Part shown: positions 1 through 8,431 of the stretch, one piece after another
Numbering within the stretch: position 1 is the first letter of the stretch
Layout: every line of letters begins with the position of its first letter
Source: Streptomyces caatingaensis
Lineage (GTDB): Bacteria > Actinomycetota > Actinomycetes > Streptomycetales > Streptomycetaceae
Assembly (NCBI RefSeq): GCF_001187435.1
Contig: NZ_LFXA01000003.1
Span: forward strand, 168,632 to 232,631
Length of the DNA: 64,000 bases
Direction: 5' to 3'
Translations under genes and position numbers: made by a program
Notes under the pieces: generated by a model
What the model was told of the DNA's origin: nothing
What the model saw: only the letters and a program-made list of their open reading frames with translations
Database searches by the model: none

Positions 1-1
1 C

Positions 2-1510
2 GCCGTCCTGGTGCTGGAACGCTTCCTCCGCTGCACCACCCAGGAGGCGGCCGACCGCGTCAACGACCTGCTCACCTCACGCCTGCAGCAGTTCGAGCAC
101 ACGGCGCTCACCGAGCTCGGCCCGCTCTTCGAGGAGCACGCCCTGGACCCGAAGGCCCGCGCGGGCGTCCTCGCCTACGTCCGGGGGCTACAGGACTGGC
201 AGGCCGGCGGCCACGAGTGGCACATGCGCTCCAGCCGCTACATGAACGGCGCCGGGGAGCCCGGCTCCCCCGCGGCGACCGTATCCAGCGGCCCCCTGGG
301 GCTGGGCACTTCGGCCGCGCGGATCGTGCCGTCGCTGGCGGCCACGCTCCCCGCGCGGATGCGGAGCTTCCGTCATGTGCCGTTCCAGGTGACGGGCCCC
401 CTGCCGCTGCCCGGATTCCGCATGCCGTACACGGCGCGGCTCAACCCGCATCTGGAGCGGTCCCGCGAGACCGTCCTCGCCTGGTGCCGGCGCATGGGGA
501 TGCTGGAGCCGGTCCCCGGCGTCCCCGACTCGGGCCACTGGACCGCCGGGAAGCTGCGGGACTACGACTTCCCCCTGTGCGCCGCCGGCCTCCACCCCGA
601 GGGCTCCCCCGAAGCCCTCGATCTGGCCTCGGACTGGCTCGCCTGGGGGACGTACGGCGACGACCACTACCCGGCCGCCTTCGGCCGGACCCCCGGCGGC
701 ACGGCCGCGGCCAGGCTCCGCAACGAACGCCTCGCTTCCTTCATTCCCCTGGACCTCGCCGCCATGCCGCGGCCGCTGTACGTCATGGAACGCGGCCTTG
801 CCGACCTCTGGGCCCGTACCGTGGCCCCGATGCCCGTCCCCGCCCGGCGCGAACTCCGCGCCGCCGTCCTGACGATGCTGACGGCCTGGCTGTGGGAGCT
901 GGACAACGAGCGGCAGCACCGCGTCCCGGAACCGGTCGACTACATCGAGATGCGGCGCAAGACCTTCGGCTCGGACCTGACGATGACCCTCAGCCGCTTC
1001 GGCCACAGCCTGCCCGCCGCCCTCGCCCGCAGCCGCCCCGTCCAGGCCATGGAGAACGCGGCGGCCGACTACGCCTGCCTGACCAACGACCTCCACTCCT
1101 ACCAGAAGGAGATCCAGTTCCAGGGCGAGCTCCACAACGCCGTCCTCGTCGTGGAGAACTTCTTCGACTGCGACCGCATGACGGCGCGCGACATCGTCGC
1201 CGACCTCATGAACTCCCGCATGCGCGAGTTCGAACACGCCCTCTCCACCCAACTCCCCGTTCTCTTCATGGAGTTCGGGCTTGACCCCACCGCGCGCGCA
1301 GCGGTGGAGCGCTACGCCGAGGATCTCAAGAACTGGATGTCGGGCATCCTGGTGTGGCACCGCGACTGCCGGAGATACCGTGAGGCCGACCTGCTGCGGC
1401 ACCACGGCGCACCGCCCACGCCCCGGCCGGTGGGCACACCCGGCGGGCTGGGTACCTCGGCCGCACGCCTGGTGCCGGCGCTGCGCGGCCCCGGGGCGGC
1501 GGCCGTCTGA
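2..1510 (+). CDS. geoA: Geosmin synthase (bifunctional terpene cyclase), 5' end outside window
   Basis: The reading frame is open from the first bases, so the gene begins upstream of the window. The visible part is the end of the N-terminal cyclase domain (CTTQEAADRVNDLLTSR, HEWHMRSSRYMN) followed by a complete C-terminal domain. The C-terminal domain has the metal-binding motif DDHYP at about residue 217 and the NSE motif NDLHSYQKE at about residue 360. This two-domain order, the DDHYP variant and the closing NWMSGILVWHRD segment are typical of Streptomyces geosmin synthase. In that enzyme the N-terminal domain turns farnesyl diphosphate into germacradienol and the C-terminal domain converts germacradienol to geosmin. 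The protein is cytosolic and Mg-dependent. The gene is convergent with the next one, with only 87 bases between them. The first metal-binding motif (normally DDHFLE) lies outside the window and cannot be checked. Confidence 0.9.
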   Translation, partial: AVLVLERFLRCTTQEAADRVNDLLTSRLQQFEHTALTELGPLFEEHALDPKARAGVLAYVRGLQDWQAGGHEWHMRSSRYMNGAGEPGSPAATVSSGPLGLGTSAARIVPSLAATLPARMRSFRHVPFQVTGPLPLPGFRMPYTARLNPHLERSRETVLAWCRRMGMLEPVPGVPDSGHWTAGKLRDYDFPLCAAGLHPEGSPEALDLASDWLAWGTYGDDHYPAAFGRTPGGTAAARLRNERLASFIPLDLAAMPRPLYVMERGLADLWARTVAPMPVPARRELRAAVLTMLTAWLWELDNERQHRVPEPVDYIEMRRKTFGSDLTMTLSRFGHSLPAALARSRPVQAMENAAADYACLTNDLHSYQKEIQFQGELHNAVLVVENFFDCDRMTARDIVADLMNSRMREFEHALSTQLPVLFMEFGLDPTARAAVERYAEDLKNWMSGILVWHRDCRRYREADLLRHHGAPPTPRPVGTPGGLGTSAARLVPALRGPGAAAV

Positions 1511-1597
1511 CCAGGCGGTCGCCGCCGGTCGCCAGGCGAAGGGGTGGCGCCGCGGTGCACCGGACGTGCGGTGAACCGCCCGGGCCAGGGGGGCGCT

Positions 1598-4500
1598 TCA
1601 CGACGGACTGCCCGGGCCGGCTAGCGCGTCCTCGACGGTCAGCCGCGCGCCGCCGGCGAACGCCTCCCCGAACGCGGCATCGCCCAGGACCGTTCGGGCC
1701 GCCGAGGCGATACGGTCCACGTCGCCGCGCTCGGCGGGAGGCAACGGGGCGCCGACGCCGCGGCGGGCCGCGTCCGCGGCGCCGAGGAGGAGGGCCGCGG
1801 ACGTGGCGCCGGGCTTGTCGTCGCACAGGGCGGCGACACCGGCCAGGCCCTCCAGGGACAGGGCGAGAGCGCGCGGTTCGGCCAGGGAGCGGGCGACGTC
1901 GAGGCCGCGCAGGTGGTGGCGGGCGGCCTCGACGGCGTCGCCGCGGAGCTCCGCGAGGAAGCCGAGTTCGGCGAGGAGCAGGTGATCGCCGGCTGGGGAG
2001 GAGACGTCGGCGTAGCGCTCGCGGATCGTCGTCAGGTGGGCTTCCGCGGCGTCGAGGTCGCCGGAGCGGCGGGCGCCGAGGGCGAGGCCCATCTCGGCGT
2101 GGATCTCGCCGTATCTGTAGCCCTGTTCGGCCGCGCGGCGGCGGGCCTGCCGGTGCAGGTCACGGGCCCGGTCCGGGTCGCCGGCGAGGAGCGCGAGGCG
2201 GCCGAGGCCGGAGAGGCGTGCCGCGATCTCCGTTTCCAGGCCGAGTTCGCGCGCCATGCGCAACCCGTCGTGCTGACGGCGCTCGGCTTCGTCGTAGGCG
2301 CCCTTGATCTCGGCGAGCGCCGCGAGCGGTTCCACCGTCCGGAGTTCGCCCCAGTGGTCGCCCAGTTCGTGGAAGAGCGCGGCGCTGCGCCGTCCGTCGC
2401 GGCCGGTGGCGGCGAGGTCGCCGCGGACCAGGGCGAGCATCGCCCGCAGACCGAGCGCGGCTGCCGTGCCCCAGCGGTCGTCCTCCGCGGCGAACAGGGC
2501 CAGGGCACGGGAGTTCAGCTCCGCGCTCTCGGCCGTCACGCCGGCGCTGAACAGGCCGTACGCGCACAGCCACAGGGCGCGGGCGCTGCCGGACGCGCCG
2601 GTGGCCGGGGCGGATCCGGCTGTGCGGTCGCCGGTGAGCAGTGCGAAGGCCCTGTGCAGAAGGCGCAGTTCGGGCACATCCTCGGCGGGGCGGGACGCCA
2701 GGACGGCTTCGAGGCCGCGGCGCGCCTCGGTCAGGCGGCCGCGCAGGAGCCACCACCAGGACAGGGCGGTGGCGAGCCGTACGGCTTCGCCGGTCCGGCC
2801 CTCGGCGCAGCGGCGTATCGCCGTGTCGAGGGCGGCGCGCAGGTTGGCGGCGTCGGTGTCGAGGCGGGCGAGCCAGGTCCGTTGGTCCGCGCCGCGCAGT
2901 CCTGGGGCGGCGCGTTCGGCCAGGGCCAGGTAGTGGCGCAGGTGGCGGCCGGTGACGGCGTCGAGGTCGGGCGTCTCGCGCAGCCGCTCCGCCGCGTAGG
3001 CGGCGATGGATTCCAGCAGCCGGTAGCGGGGGCCGCCGGGCGTGGTCACGACCGTGACGAGGGAGCGGTCGACGAGCCGTGTCACGAGGTCGAGCACGGC
3101 GTCCCGGCCGACGTCGTCGCCCGCGCACACCGCTTCGGCGGCGTCCAGGTCGCAGCCGTCGCCGAAGACGGCGAGGCGGCGGAGGACGGTTCGTTCGGGC
3201 GCGCCGAGCAGTTCCCAGCTCCAGTCGATGACCGCGCGCAGGGTCTGCTGGCGGGCGGGGGCGTCGCGCCGGCCCGCCGTCAGGACCGCGAAGCGGTCGC
3301 CGAGGCGGGCGGCCAACTCCCGTAGGCCCAGGGCGCGGACGCGGGTCGCGGCGAGTTCGAGGGCGAGCGGGAGTCCGTCGAGCCGGCGGCAGATCTCTCT
3401 GACGGCGTCGCGGTCGGCGGGGGCGCAGGTCCGGAGATCGGGCGCGAAGCCGGGGGCGGAGGCGGCGGCGCGTTCCGCGAACAGCCGGACGGCGTCGTCG
3501 GTTTCCAGGGGGCCGACGGGGACGACCGCCTCGCCGGTCAGGGCGAGGGGTTCCTGGCTGGTGGCCAGGATACGCAGGCCGGGCGCGGCGCCCAGCAGCA
3601 GCCCGGCGAGTTCGGCGGCGGCGTCGACGACGTGTTCGCAGTTGTCGAGGACGAGCAGGGCGCGGCGGTCGCGCAGGGCGGCGACCAGGCGGTGGACGGG
3701 GGAAGGGGCGGTGCCGGTGCCGGTGCCCGTGCCCGTGCCCGTGCCCGCGCCGGGGAGCATCGAGGGGGCGGCGTCCCGCAGGCCGAGGGCGTCGGCGACC
3801 ACCTGGGCCAGGTCGGCGGCGCGGCCCGGGCGGACGCAGGTGAACTCCACGAGCCGGACGCCGTCGGGCACGTCGCGCGCGTACGGGCCGCTCCGCGCGG
3901 CGGCGGCCGCGGCCAGGGCCAGCCGGGTCTTGCCGACTCCGCCGGGTCCGGTGAGCGTGACCAGCCGCGCGGTGGCGAGCAGGCGGGAGAGCCGGTCCAG
4001 GTCGGCGTCGCGCCCGATGAGGGGGGTGAGGGGTGCGGGGAGGTACGAGCCTGGTCCCGGGCCGGCGTCCCGGCCCCACGGCACCGAGGTGTGCGGGGAG
4101 CCGGCGGCGGCCTGCGGTGCCGCCGGGGTCAACGAGGGGTCCTGCCGGAGCATCGCGCGGTGCAACGCGGCCGCCTCCGGCCCGGGTTCGACCCCGAGTT
4201 CCTCGACGAGCCGCGTACGGAGGTCGTTGTACGCGGCGAGGGCCTCGCTCTGCCGCCCCTCCGCGTACAACGCCCGCATGTGGAGGACCCGCAGGCGTTC
4301 GCGCAGCGGATGACGGGTGGTCAGACCGGCGAGTTCGGCGGCGAGCATCGTGTGGTCCCCCGCCTCCAGGCGGGCCTCCGCCTGGTCCTCCGTCACGGAC
4401 AGGCGCTGCTCGGCGAGGCACTGGGCCGTGCTCCGCGCGAACTCCGCGTCCGCGAAGTCGGCGTAGGCCGGGCCCCGCCACAGGCCGAGGGCCTCGGTCA

Positions 4501-4861
4501 GGAGTGCGGCGCGCGCCCGTGGGTCGTCCGCCCGGCGCGCCCGGGCCGCGAGCGCAGCGAACCGGACGGCGTCCACCTCGTCGCCGTCGAGGAGTTCCAG
4601 CCGGTAGCCGGGTGGCCGGCGCACCACCCGGTCGCGGCCGAGGACGCGGCGCAGTTGGGAGACCTTGGCCTGGAGGGCGCCCGCCGGACTGCTCGGCGGC
4701 CGGCCGGCCCACAGGTCGTCGATGAGGCGGTCGGCGGGGACCGGTGCTCCCCCGTGGACGAGCAGATCGGCGAGCAGCGCCCGCACCTTGGCCTCGGGGA
4801 CGGTGAGGGCCTTCCCTTCGTCGTCCCACACCGTCAACGGCCCGAGCACCCCAAAACGCAT
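1598..4861 (-). CDS. AfsR/SARP-type transcriptional activator with NB-ARC ATPase domain
   Basis: A 1087-residue regulator. Residues 1-95 form an OmpR-like winged helix (MRFGVLGPLTVWDDEG at the start), and about 95-245 form a bacterial transcriptional activation domain ending in EELGVEPGPEAAALHRAML. After a low-complexity linker comes an NB-ARC type ATPase with Walker A GPGGVGKTRLA and a LLVLDNCEHVVD Walker B segment, then a long TPR-like helical tail. This is the architecture of AfsR and of large SARP regulators. The chosen ATG lies at the conserved start of the DNA-binding domain; codons further upstream run into the promoter of the divergent MFS gene. A hexanucleotide repeat encodes a Gly-Thr stretch inside the protein. 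Four 11-bp-spaced heptamers lie in the divergent intergenic region, so control of the MFS exporter, and perhaps of itself, is the natural inference. It has no direct link to the aur genes beyond proximity. Confidence 0.85.
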   Translation of the reverse strand: MRFGVLGPLTVWDDEGKALTVPEAKVRALLADLLVHGGAPVPADRLIDDLWAGRPPSSPAGALQAKVSQLRRVLGRDRVVRRPPGYRLELLDGDEVDAVRFAALAARARRADDPRARAALLTEALGLWRGPAYADFADAEFARSTAQCLAEQRLSVTEDQAEARLEAGDHTMLAAELAGLTTRHPLRERLRVLHMRALYAEGRQSEALAAYNDLRTRLVEELGVEPGPEAAALHRAMLRQDPSLTPAAPQAAAGSPHTSVPWGRDAGPGPGSYLPAPLTPLIGRDADLDRLSRLLATARLVTLTGPGGVGKTRLALAAAAAARSGPYARDVPDGVRLVEFTCVRPGRAADLAQVVADALGLRDAAPSMLPGAGTGTGTGTGTGTAPSPVHRLVAALRDRRALLVLDNCEHVVDAAAELAGLLLGAAPGLRILATSQEPLALTGEAVVPVGPLETDDAVRLFAERAAASAPGFAPDLRTCAPADRDAVREICRRLDGLPLALELAATRVRALGLRELAARLGDRFAVLTAGRRDAPARQQTLRAVIDWSWELLGAPERTVLRRLAVFGDGCDLDAAEAVCAGDDVGRDAVLDLVTRLVDRSLVTVVTTPGGPRYRLLESIAAYAAERLRETPDLDAVTGRHLRHYLALAERAAPGLRGADQRTWLARLDTDAANLRAALDTAIRRCAEGRTGEAVRLATALSWWWLLRGRLTEARRGLEAVLASRPAEDVPELRLLHRAFALLTGDRTAGSAPATGASGSARALWLCAYGLFSAGVTAESAELNSRALALFAAEDDRWGTAAALGLRAMLALVRGDLAATGRDGRRSAALFHELGDHWGELRTVEPLAALAEIKGAYDEAERRQHDGLRMARELGLETEIAARLSGLGRLALLAGDPDRARDLHRQARRRAAEQGYRYGEIHAEMGLALGARRSGDLDAAEAHLTTIRERYADVSSPAGDHLLLAELGFLAELRGDAVEAARHHLRGLDVARSLAEPRALALSLEGLAGVAALCDDKPGATSAALLLGAADAARRGVGAPLPPAERGDVDRIASAARTVLGDAAFGEAFAGGARLTVEDALAGPGSPS
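3711..3746. repeat. Hexanucleotide tandem repeat inside the AfsR-like gene
   Basis: Six tandem copies of GTGCCG/GTGCCC encode a Gly-Thr dipeptide run on the minus strand. The run sits in the ATPase domain, about 27 residues upstream (N-terminal) of the LLVLDN motif. Copy-number change would be in frame, so it would change loop length and not disrupt the protein. Confidence 0.75.
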
Positions 4862-4893
4862 GCGGATCACTGTAGGCGAGCCCCGGACCCGGA

Positions 4894-4949
4894 CCCGAAG
4901 CGCGTCCGAAGCCGGCCCGAAGGTTTCCCGAAGCGTGGTGGCGCACTGT
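4894..4949 (+). promoter_or_regulatory. Predicted SARP operator and promoter of the MFS gene
   Basis: Four direct heptamers of the form (C/T)CCGAAG start at 4894, 4905, 4916 and 4927, exactly 11 bp apart. SARP proteins are known to bind direct heptamers spaced by one helical turn, with the last copy just upstream of the -10 box. Ten bases after the last heptamer there is a plausible -10 hexamer, CACTGT (4944-4949), about 65 bases before the MFS start codon. The likely ligand is the divergently encoded AfsR-like regulator. The repeats are seen directly; the binding protein is inferred. Confidence 0.7.
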
Positions 4950-5014
4950 GGTTTCCGCCGGAGGAGGCACAGCCCCCGCAGTGCGCAACCGACCCATGAA
5001 CCGGAGCACACCAC

Positions 5015-6244
5015 ATGAGCACCACGTCCGAAGCCGCGGCCCGAACGGCCACCCCCGATGCCGAGGAGCGGCGGAAGGGGATCCCGCTCCTCGCCCTCCT
5101 CGCCCTCGCCACCGCCGTGTTCCTCACCAGTCTCACCGAGACGCTGCCCGCCGGACTGCTTCCCGCGATGAGCGGGGCCCTCGGCGTGAGCGAATCGGCC
5201 GCCGGCCAGACGGTGACGGTGTACGCCGTCGGTACCGCGCTGACGGCCATACCGCTCACCGCGGCCACCTCGGGCCGGCGGCGCAAGCCATTGCTGATGA
5301 CCGCCATGGGCGGATTCGCCCTCGCCAACACCGTCACCGCCCTGTCGTCGGCGTACGCCCTGACCATGGCGGCCCGCTTCGTCGCCGGCGTCGCGGCCGG
5401 ACTCGCCTGGGCCCTGCTCGCCGGATACGCGCGCCGCCTCGCGCCGGCCCGCCTCCAGGGCAAGGCCATCGCCATCGCCATGGCCGGGATCCCCCTCGCG
5501 CTCTCCCTCGGCGTGCCCGCCGGCACGTTCCTCGGCAAGGCGGCCGGGTGGCGCACGCCCTTCCTCACCATGACGGCCCTGACCGTGCTGCTCCTGCTGT
5601 GGATCGCCGCGGCCGTGCCCGACCAGCCCGGCCAGGAGGCCGGCGAGCGGTCGAAGATGCTGCGTGCCCTGCGGGTTCCCGGTGTGAGGCCCGTCCTGTC
5701 CGTCACCTTCGTCTTCGTCCTCGCCCACACCGTCCTGTACGCGTACATCGCGGCCTTCCTCGACGGCCTGGGCATGAGCGGCAGCACCGACCTGGTGCTC
5801 CTCGTCTTCGGCGCCGCCTCCTTGCTCGGCCTCTGGATCGTCGGCGCCCTGATCCACCGCCGGCTGCGTGCCCTCATCATCGTCAGCACCCTGCTCGTGG
5901 CGGCGGCCGCCGCGGTGCTGGCCCTGCTCGCCGGCCGCCCGGCCTTCGTCCACACCGCGGCCGTGCTGTGGGGCCTCGGCTGGGGCGGCGTCCCCACCCT
6001 CCTCCAGACCGCGGCCGGCGACGCGGCCGGCGAACAGGCCGACGCGGCCCAGGCCATGCTCGTCACCCTGTGGAACGCCGCCATGGCCGGGGGCGGGGTC
6101 GTCGGCGGAATCCTGCTGAAGGCCGCGGGCAGCGGCTCGTTCCCCTGGAGTGTCCTGCTTCTTCTCCTGCCGGCGTTCGGAGTCGTGGTGTCGGCGCGCC
6201 GGCACGGCTTTCCCGCGAAGCGGCGGGAGGTGCGCGTGCCGTGA
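5015..6244 (+). CDS. MFS drug/metabolite exporter, DHA1-like
   Basis: A 409-residue integral membrane protein with about twelve hydrophobic segments. An N-terminal cytosolic stretch is followed by a first helix from about residue 24. A short basic loop (GRRRKPLL, about residue 88) between helices 2 and 3 corresponds to the MFS motif A region. The GIPLALSLGVPAGTFLG segment resembles the motif C antiporter signature of DHA1 exporters in the AraJ/CmlA-type group. It would export a small molecule using the proton gradient. The ATG start is the first in the frame after the divergent promoter region. The operator array upstream suggests activation by the neighbouring AfsR-like regulator. The substrate is unknown. 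Aureothin is conceivable because the aur cluster shows no exporter of its own, but nothing in the sequence proves this. Confidence 0.85.
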   Translation: MSTTSEAAARTATPDAEERRKGIPLLALLALATAVFLTSLTETLPAGLLPAMSGALGVSESAAGQTVTVYAVGTALTAIPLTAATSGRRRKPLLMTAMGGFALANTVTALSSAYALTMAARFVAGVAAGLAWALLAGYARRLAPARLQGKAIAIAMAGIPLALSLGVPAGTFLGKAAGWRTPFLTMTALTVLLLLWIAAAVPDQPGQEAGERSKMLRALRVPGVRPVLSVTFVFVLAHTVLYAYIAAFLDGLGMSGSTDLVLLVFGAASLLGLWIVGALIHRRLRALIIVSTLLVAAAAAVLALLAGRPAFVHTAAVLWGLGWGGVPTLLQTAAGDAAGEQADAAQAMLVTLWNAAMAGGGVVGGILLKAAGSGSFPWSVLLLLLPAFGVVVSARRHGFPAKRREVRVP

Positions 6245-6309
6245 CACCTCATGCCTGTGATGCCGCAGTCCTTGCATGACCGCGCGGGAAGGCGCGATCA
6301 GGATTCACG

Positions 6310-7947
6310 TCACCGTGCCGACGGGTGGCCGCCCTCCGTCAGTTCGCCGTCGGCCACCCGCAGCCACCGTTCGACGCCGATCCGCTCCAGGAAGCGCTCG
6401 TCATGGCTGACCACCACGAACGCTCCGCGGTAGCTCGCGAGGGCGCTCTCCAGTCGGTCGACGCCGACGAGGTCGAGGTTGTTCGTGGGCTCGTCCAACA
6501 GGAGGAGCTGGGGGGACGGTTCGGCGCACAGGACGCAGGCGAGGGTGGCGCGGAGGCGTTCGCCGCCGGAGAGTGCGCGTACGGGGAGATGGGCGTGGGG
6601 GCCGCGGAAGAGGAAGCGGGCGAGGAGTTTCATGCGCTCGGCCTCCGGGCGGTGCGGGGCGAAGACCGCGAAGTTCTCGGCCACGGTGCGGTCGGGGTCG
6701 AGCAGGTCCAGGCGCTGGGAGAGGGAGGCGATGCGGCCGTCGGCCCGCTCGACGGTGCCGTCGTCGGGGGCGAGTTCGCCGCCGAGGAGCCGCAGCAGGG
6801 TGGTCTTTCCCGCGCCGTTGGGGCCGGTGAGCGCGATGCGCTCGGGGCCGCGGATCGTGAGGCCGACGCCGTCCCCCGCGAACAGGTCCCGCCCGCCGCG
6901 GCGGATCCGCAGCCGTTCGGCCACGACGAGGGTGCGGCCGGCGGGGACGTCGGTGCCGGGCAGTTCCAGGACGAGCCGCTGTTCGTCGCGCAGGGCGCGG
7001 CCCGCTTCGTCGAGCCGGGCCTGGGCCTCGTGGAGGCGGGTGGCGTGCATCTGGCCCGCGCGGCCGGCGGATTCCTGGGCGCCGCGCTTCATGGCGCCCG
7101 CGACGATGCGCGGCAGGCCGGCGTTCTTGAGGTTGCGGGCGGCGTTGCCCGCGCGGCGCTCGGCCCGTTCGCGGGCCTGCTGCATCTCGCGCTTCTCCCG
7201 CCTCACCTCCTGCTCGGCGTTGCGCACGTTCTTCTCGGCGGCCTCCCGCTCGGCCCGAACGACCTCCTCGTAGTGCGTGAAGTCCCCTCCGTGGAGCCGC
7301 AGTTCGCCCCGGTCGAGCTCGGCGATGCGCTCCATGCGGTCCAGCAGGGCCCGGTCGTGACTGACGAGCAGCAGGCTGCCGTTCCACTCGGAGAGCACAT
7401 CGTAGAGCCGGTGGCGGGCTTCGAGGTCGAGGTTGTTGGTCGGCTCGTCCAGCAGCAGGACGTCGGGACGCCTGAGGAGTTGCGCCGCGAGGCCGAGGCC
7501 GACGATCTGGCCGCCGCTGAGGGTGCCCAGCGTCCGGTCGAGGGCGAGGTGGCCGAGGCCGAGGCGGTCGAGCTGGGCGCGGGTGCGCTCCTCGATGTCC
7601 CAGTCGTCGCCGATGACCGTGAAGTGCTCCTCGCTCACGTCCCCGGACTCGACGGCGTCGATGGCGCGGATCACCGCGTCGACACCCAGCACCTCCGCCA
7701 CGGTGGGCTCACCGGTCAGGGCGAGGGTCTGCGGCAGGTAGCCGATCGTGCCGTTCACCGTCAACGACCCGTACGTGGGCGCCAGTTCACCGGCGATGAG
7801 CTTGAGCAGGGTGCTCTTGCCGGAGCCGTTGGGCGCCACCAGGCCCGTACGGCCCGTGCCGACGGTGAAGGACAGCCCGTCGAAGACGGGGGTGTCGTCG
7901 GGCCAGGAGAAGGACAGCCGGGAGCAGATGACGGAAGCGTCGGACAT
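6310..7947 (-). CDS. ABC-F ATPase, probable ribosome-protection/antibiotic resistance type
   Basis: A 545-residue soluble protein with two ABC ATPase domains and no membrane segments. Domain 1 has Walker A APNGSGKSTLL, signature LSGGQ and Walker B LLLDEPTNNLD. Domain 2 has GPNGAGKTTLL, signature LSGGERLR and a second LLLDEPTNNLD. A charged helical linker between them (about residues 235-345, rich in Glu, Arg and Lys) fits the ABC-F interdomain linker, which reaches into the ribosome. Proteins of this family either regulate translation or displace ribosome-targeting antibiotics. The start codon has GAGG eight bases upstream. The roughly 270-base leader contains a short peptide gene with its own ribosome-binding site and hairpins, as in antibiotic-inducible ABC-F genes. 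The gene is convergent with the MFS gene, 65 bases away. The cognate antibiotic cannot be told from the sequence. Confidence 0.88.
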   Translation of the reverse strand: MSDASVICSRLSFSWPDDTPVFDGLSFTVGTGRTGLVAPNGSGKSTLLKLIAGELAPTYGSLTVNGTIGYLPQTLALTGEPTVAEVLGVDAVIRAIDAVESGDVSEEHFTVIGDDWDIEERTRAQLDRLGLGHLALDRTLGTLSGGQIVGLGLAAQLLRRPDVLLLDEPTNNLDLEARHRLYDVLSEWNGSLLLVSHDRALLDRMERIAELDRGELRLHGGDFTHYEEVVRAEREAAEKNVRNAEQEVRREKREMQQARERAERRAGNAARNLKNAGLPRIVAGAMKRGAQESAGRAGQMHATRLHEAQARLDEAGRALRDEQRLVLELPGTDVPAGRTLVVAERLRIRRGGRDLFAGDGVGLTIRGPERIALTGPNGAGKTTLLRLLGGELAPDDGTVERADGRIASLSQRLDLLDPDRTVAENFAVFAPHRPEAERMKLLARFLFRGPHAHLPVRALSGGERLRATLACVLCAEPSPQLLLLDEPTNNLDLVGVDRLESALASYRGAFVVVSHDERFLERIGVERWLRVADGELTEGGHPSAR

Positions 7948-7991
7948 GGGGATGACCTCGTGAGGAGGGCAGGCCGCGCACCGGGAAGGGC

Positions 7992-8040
7992 GCCGCCGCC
8001 GGGCAGGAAAAGGGGACGTCGGGACCACCACGACGGCGGC
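7992..8040 (-). promoter_or_regulatory. GC-rich hairpin in the ABC-F leader (candidate attenuator stem)
   Basis: GCCGCCG (7992-7998) can pair with CGGCGGC (8034-8040), giving a seven-base-pair GC stem around a loop of about 35 bases. The stem lies between the leader peptide and the ABC-F start codon. There is a T-rich stretch in the loop but no clean U-run after the stem, so whether this is a terminator or a ribosome-site sequestering stem is open. Confidence 0.4.
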
Positions 8041-8074
8041 CGCCGCGAAGGGCGCGCTGCCGGTGGCCGGTCAG

Positions 8075-8093
8075 CTCCGGTTCTCACCCGGAG
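8075..8093 (-). promoter_or_regulatory. Hairpin overlapping the leader-peptide stop codon
   Basis: A perfect six-base-pair inverted repeat (CTCCGG / CCGGAG) with a seven-base loop. The loop contains the TGA stop of the nine-codon leader. A ribosome stalled on the leader would unfold it, as expected of a translation-coupled switch. Confidence 0.55.
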
Positions 8094-8113
8094 ATGTCGT
8101 CGTCACCCACCAT
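8084..8113 (-). CDS. Nine-residue leader peptide upstream of the ABC-F gene
   Basis: ATG followed by codons for MVGDDDISG and a TGA stop. A strong Shine-Dalgarno GAGGAG lies seven bases before the ATG, which is why a real start is likely. The peptide ends inside a hairpin and lies about 135 bases before the ABC-F start. Short leader peptides of this kind sense ribosome-stalling antibiotics upstream of many resistance genes. The role here is inferred from position and signals. Confidence 0.55.
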   Translation of the reverse strand: MVGDDDISG

Positions 8114-8149
8114 GTCCGGACTCCTCGACGAAGGATCACTGCCGCCGTC

Positions 8150-8188
8150 ACCGTACCAGCCTCCGCGCGGAGGCCCGCAAGCCGTTTT
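8150..8188 (-). promoter_or_regulatory. Predicted promoter of the ABC-F leader transcript
   Basis: Reading the minus strand: AAAA (8188-8185), -35 TTGCGG (8180-8175) and -10 TACGGT (8155-8150) with a 19-base spacer. An A/T-rich tract directly upstream of the -35 box is a known feature of WblC/WhiB7-dependent resistance promoters. The spacer holds a 14-bp perfect palindrome (8160-8173, CCTCCGC/GCGGAGG) that could be an operator. The spacer is longer than ideal, so the call is tentative. Confidence 0.4.
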
Positions 8189-8218
8189 CCGGAGCCGCGG
8201 GCCCCGCGCCGGGCGGGG

Positions 8219-8431
8219 TCAGGTGTAGATGACCCAGCGGCCGTTGTACTCCCCGCCGAGGCAGATGGATCCGGTCGGGCTCACCGCGGAGTGCGTCACC
8301 TGGCCGCCGCCCGCGACGCACTGCCTGGCGCTGACGTACGGGGCGGCTTCCGCGGAAGCCGCCCCGGCGACGCCGAACAGCGCACCCGCCCCCAGCACCA
8401 GGACACTCAGAGAACTCATCACGTACCGCAT
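8219..8431 (-). CDS. Small secreted protein, function unknown
   Basis: A 70-residue protein with a clear Sec signal peptide. The N-terminus is MRYVMSS, the hydrophobic core LSVLVLGAGALFGVAG, and the likely cleavage site is after AASAEA. The mature part is only about 41 residues, has two cysteines (ARQC and SIC) that could form a disulfide, and ends in GRWVIYT. The start codon is preceded by AAGGGGG at good spacing. I do not recognise a family. It lies between the ABC-F leader and aurI and seems unrelated to aureothin biosynthesis. Confidence 0.65.
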   Translation of the reverse strand: MRYVMSSLSVLVLGAGALFGVAGAASAEAAPYVSARQCVAGGGQVTHSAVSPTGSICLGGEYNGRWVIYT

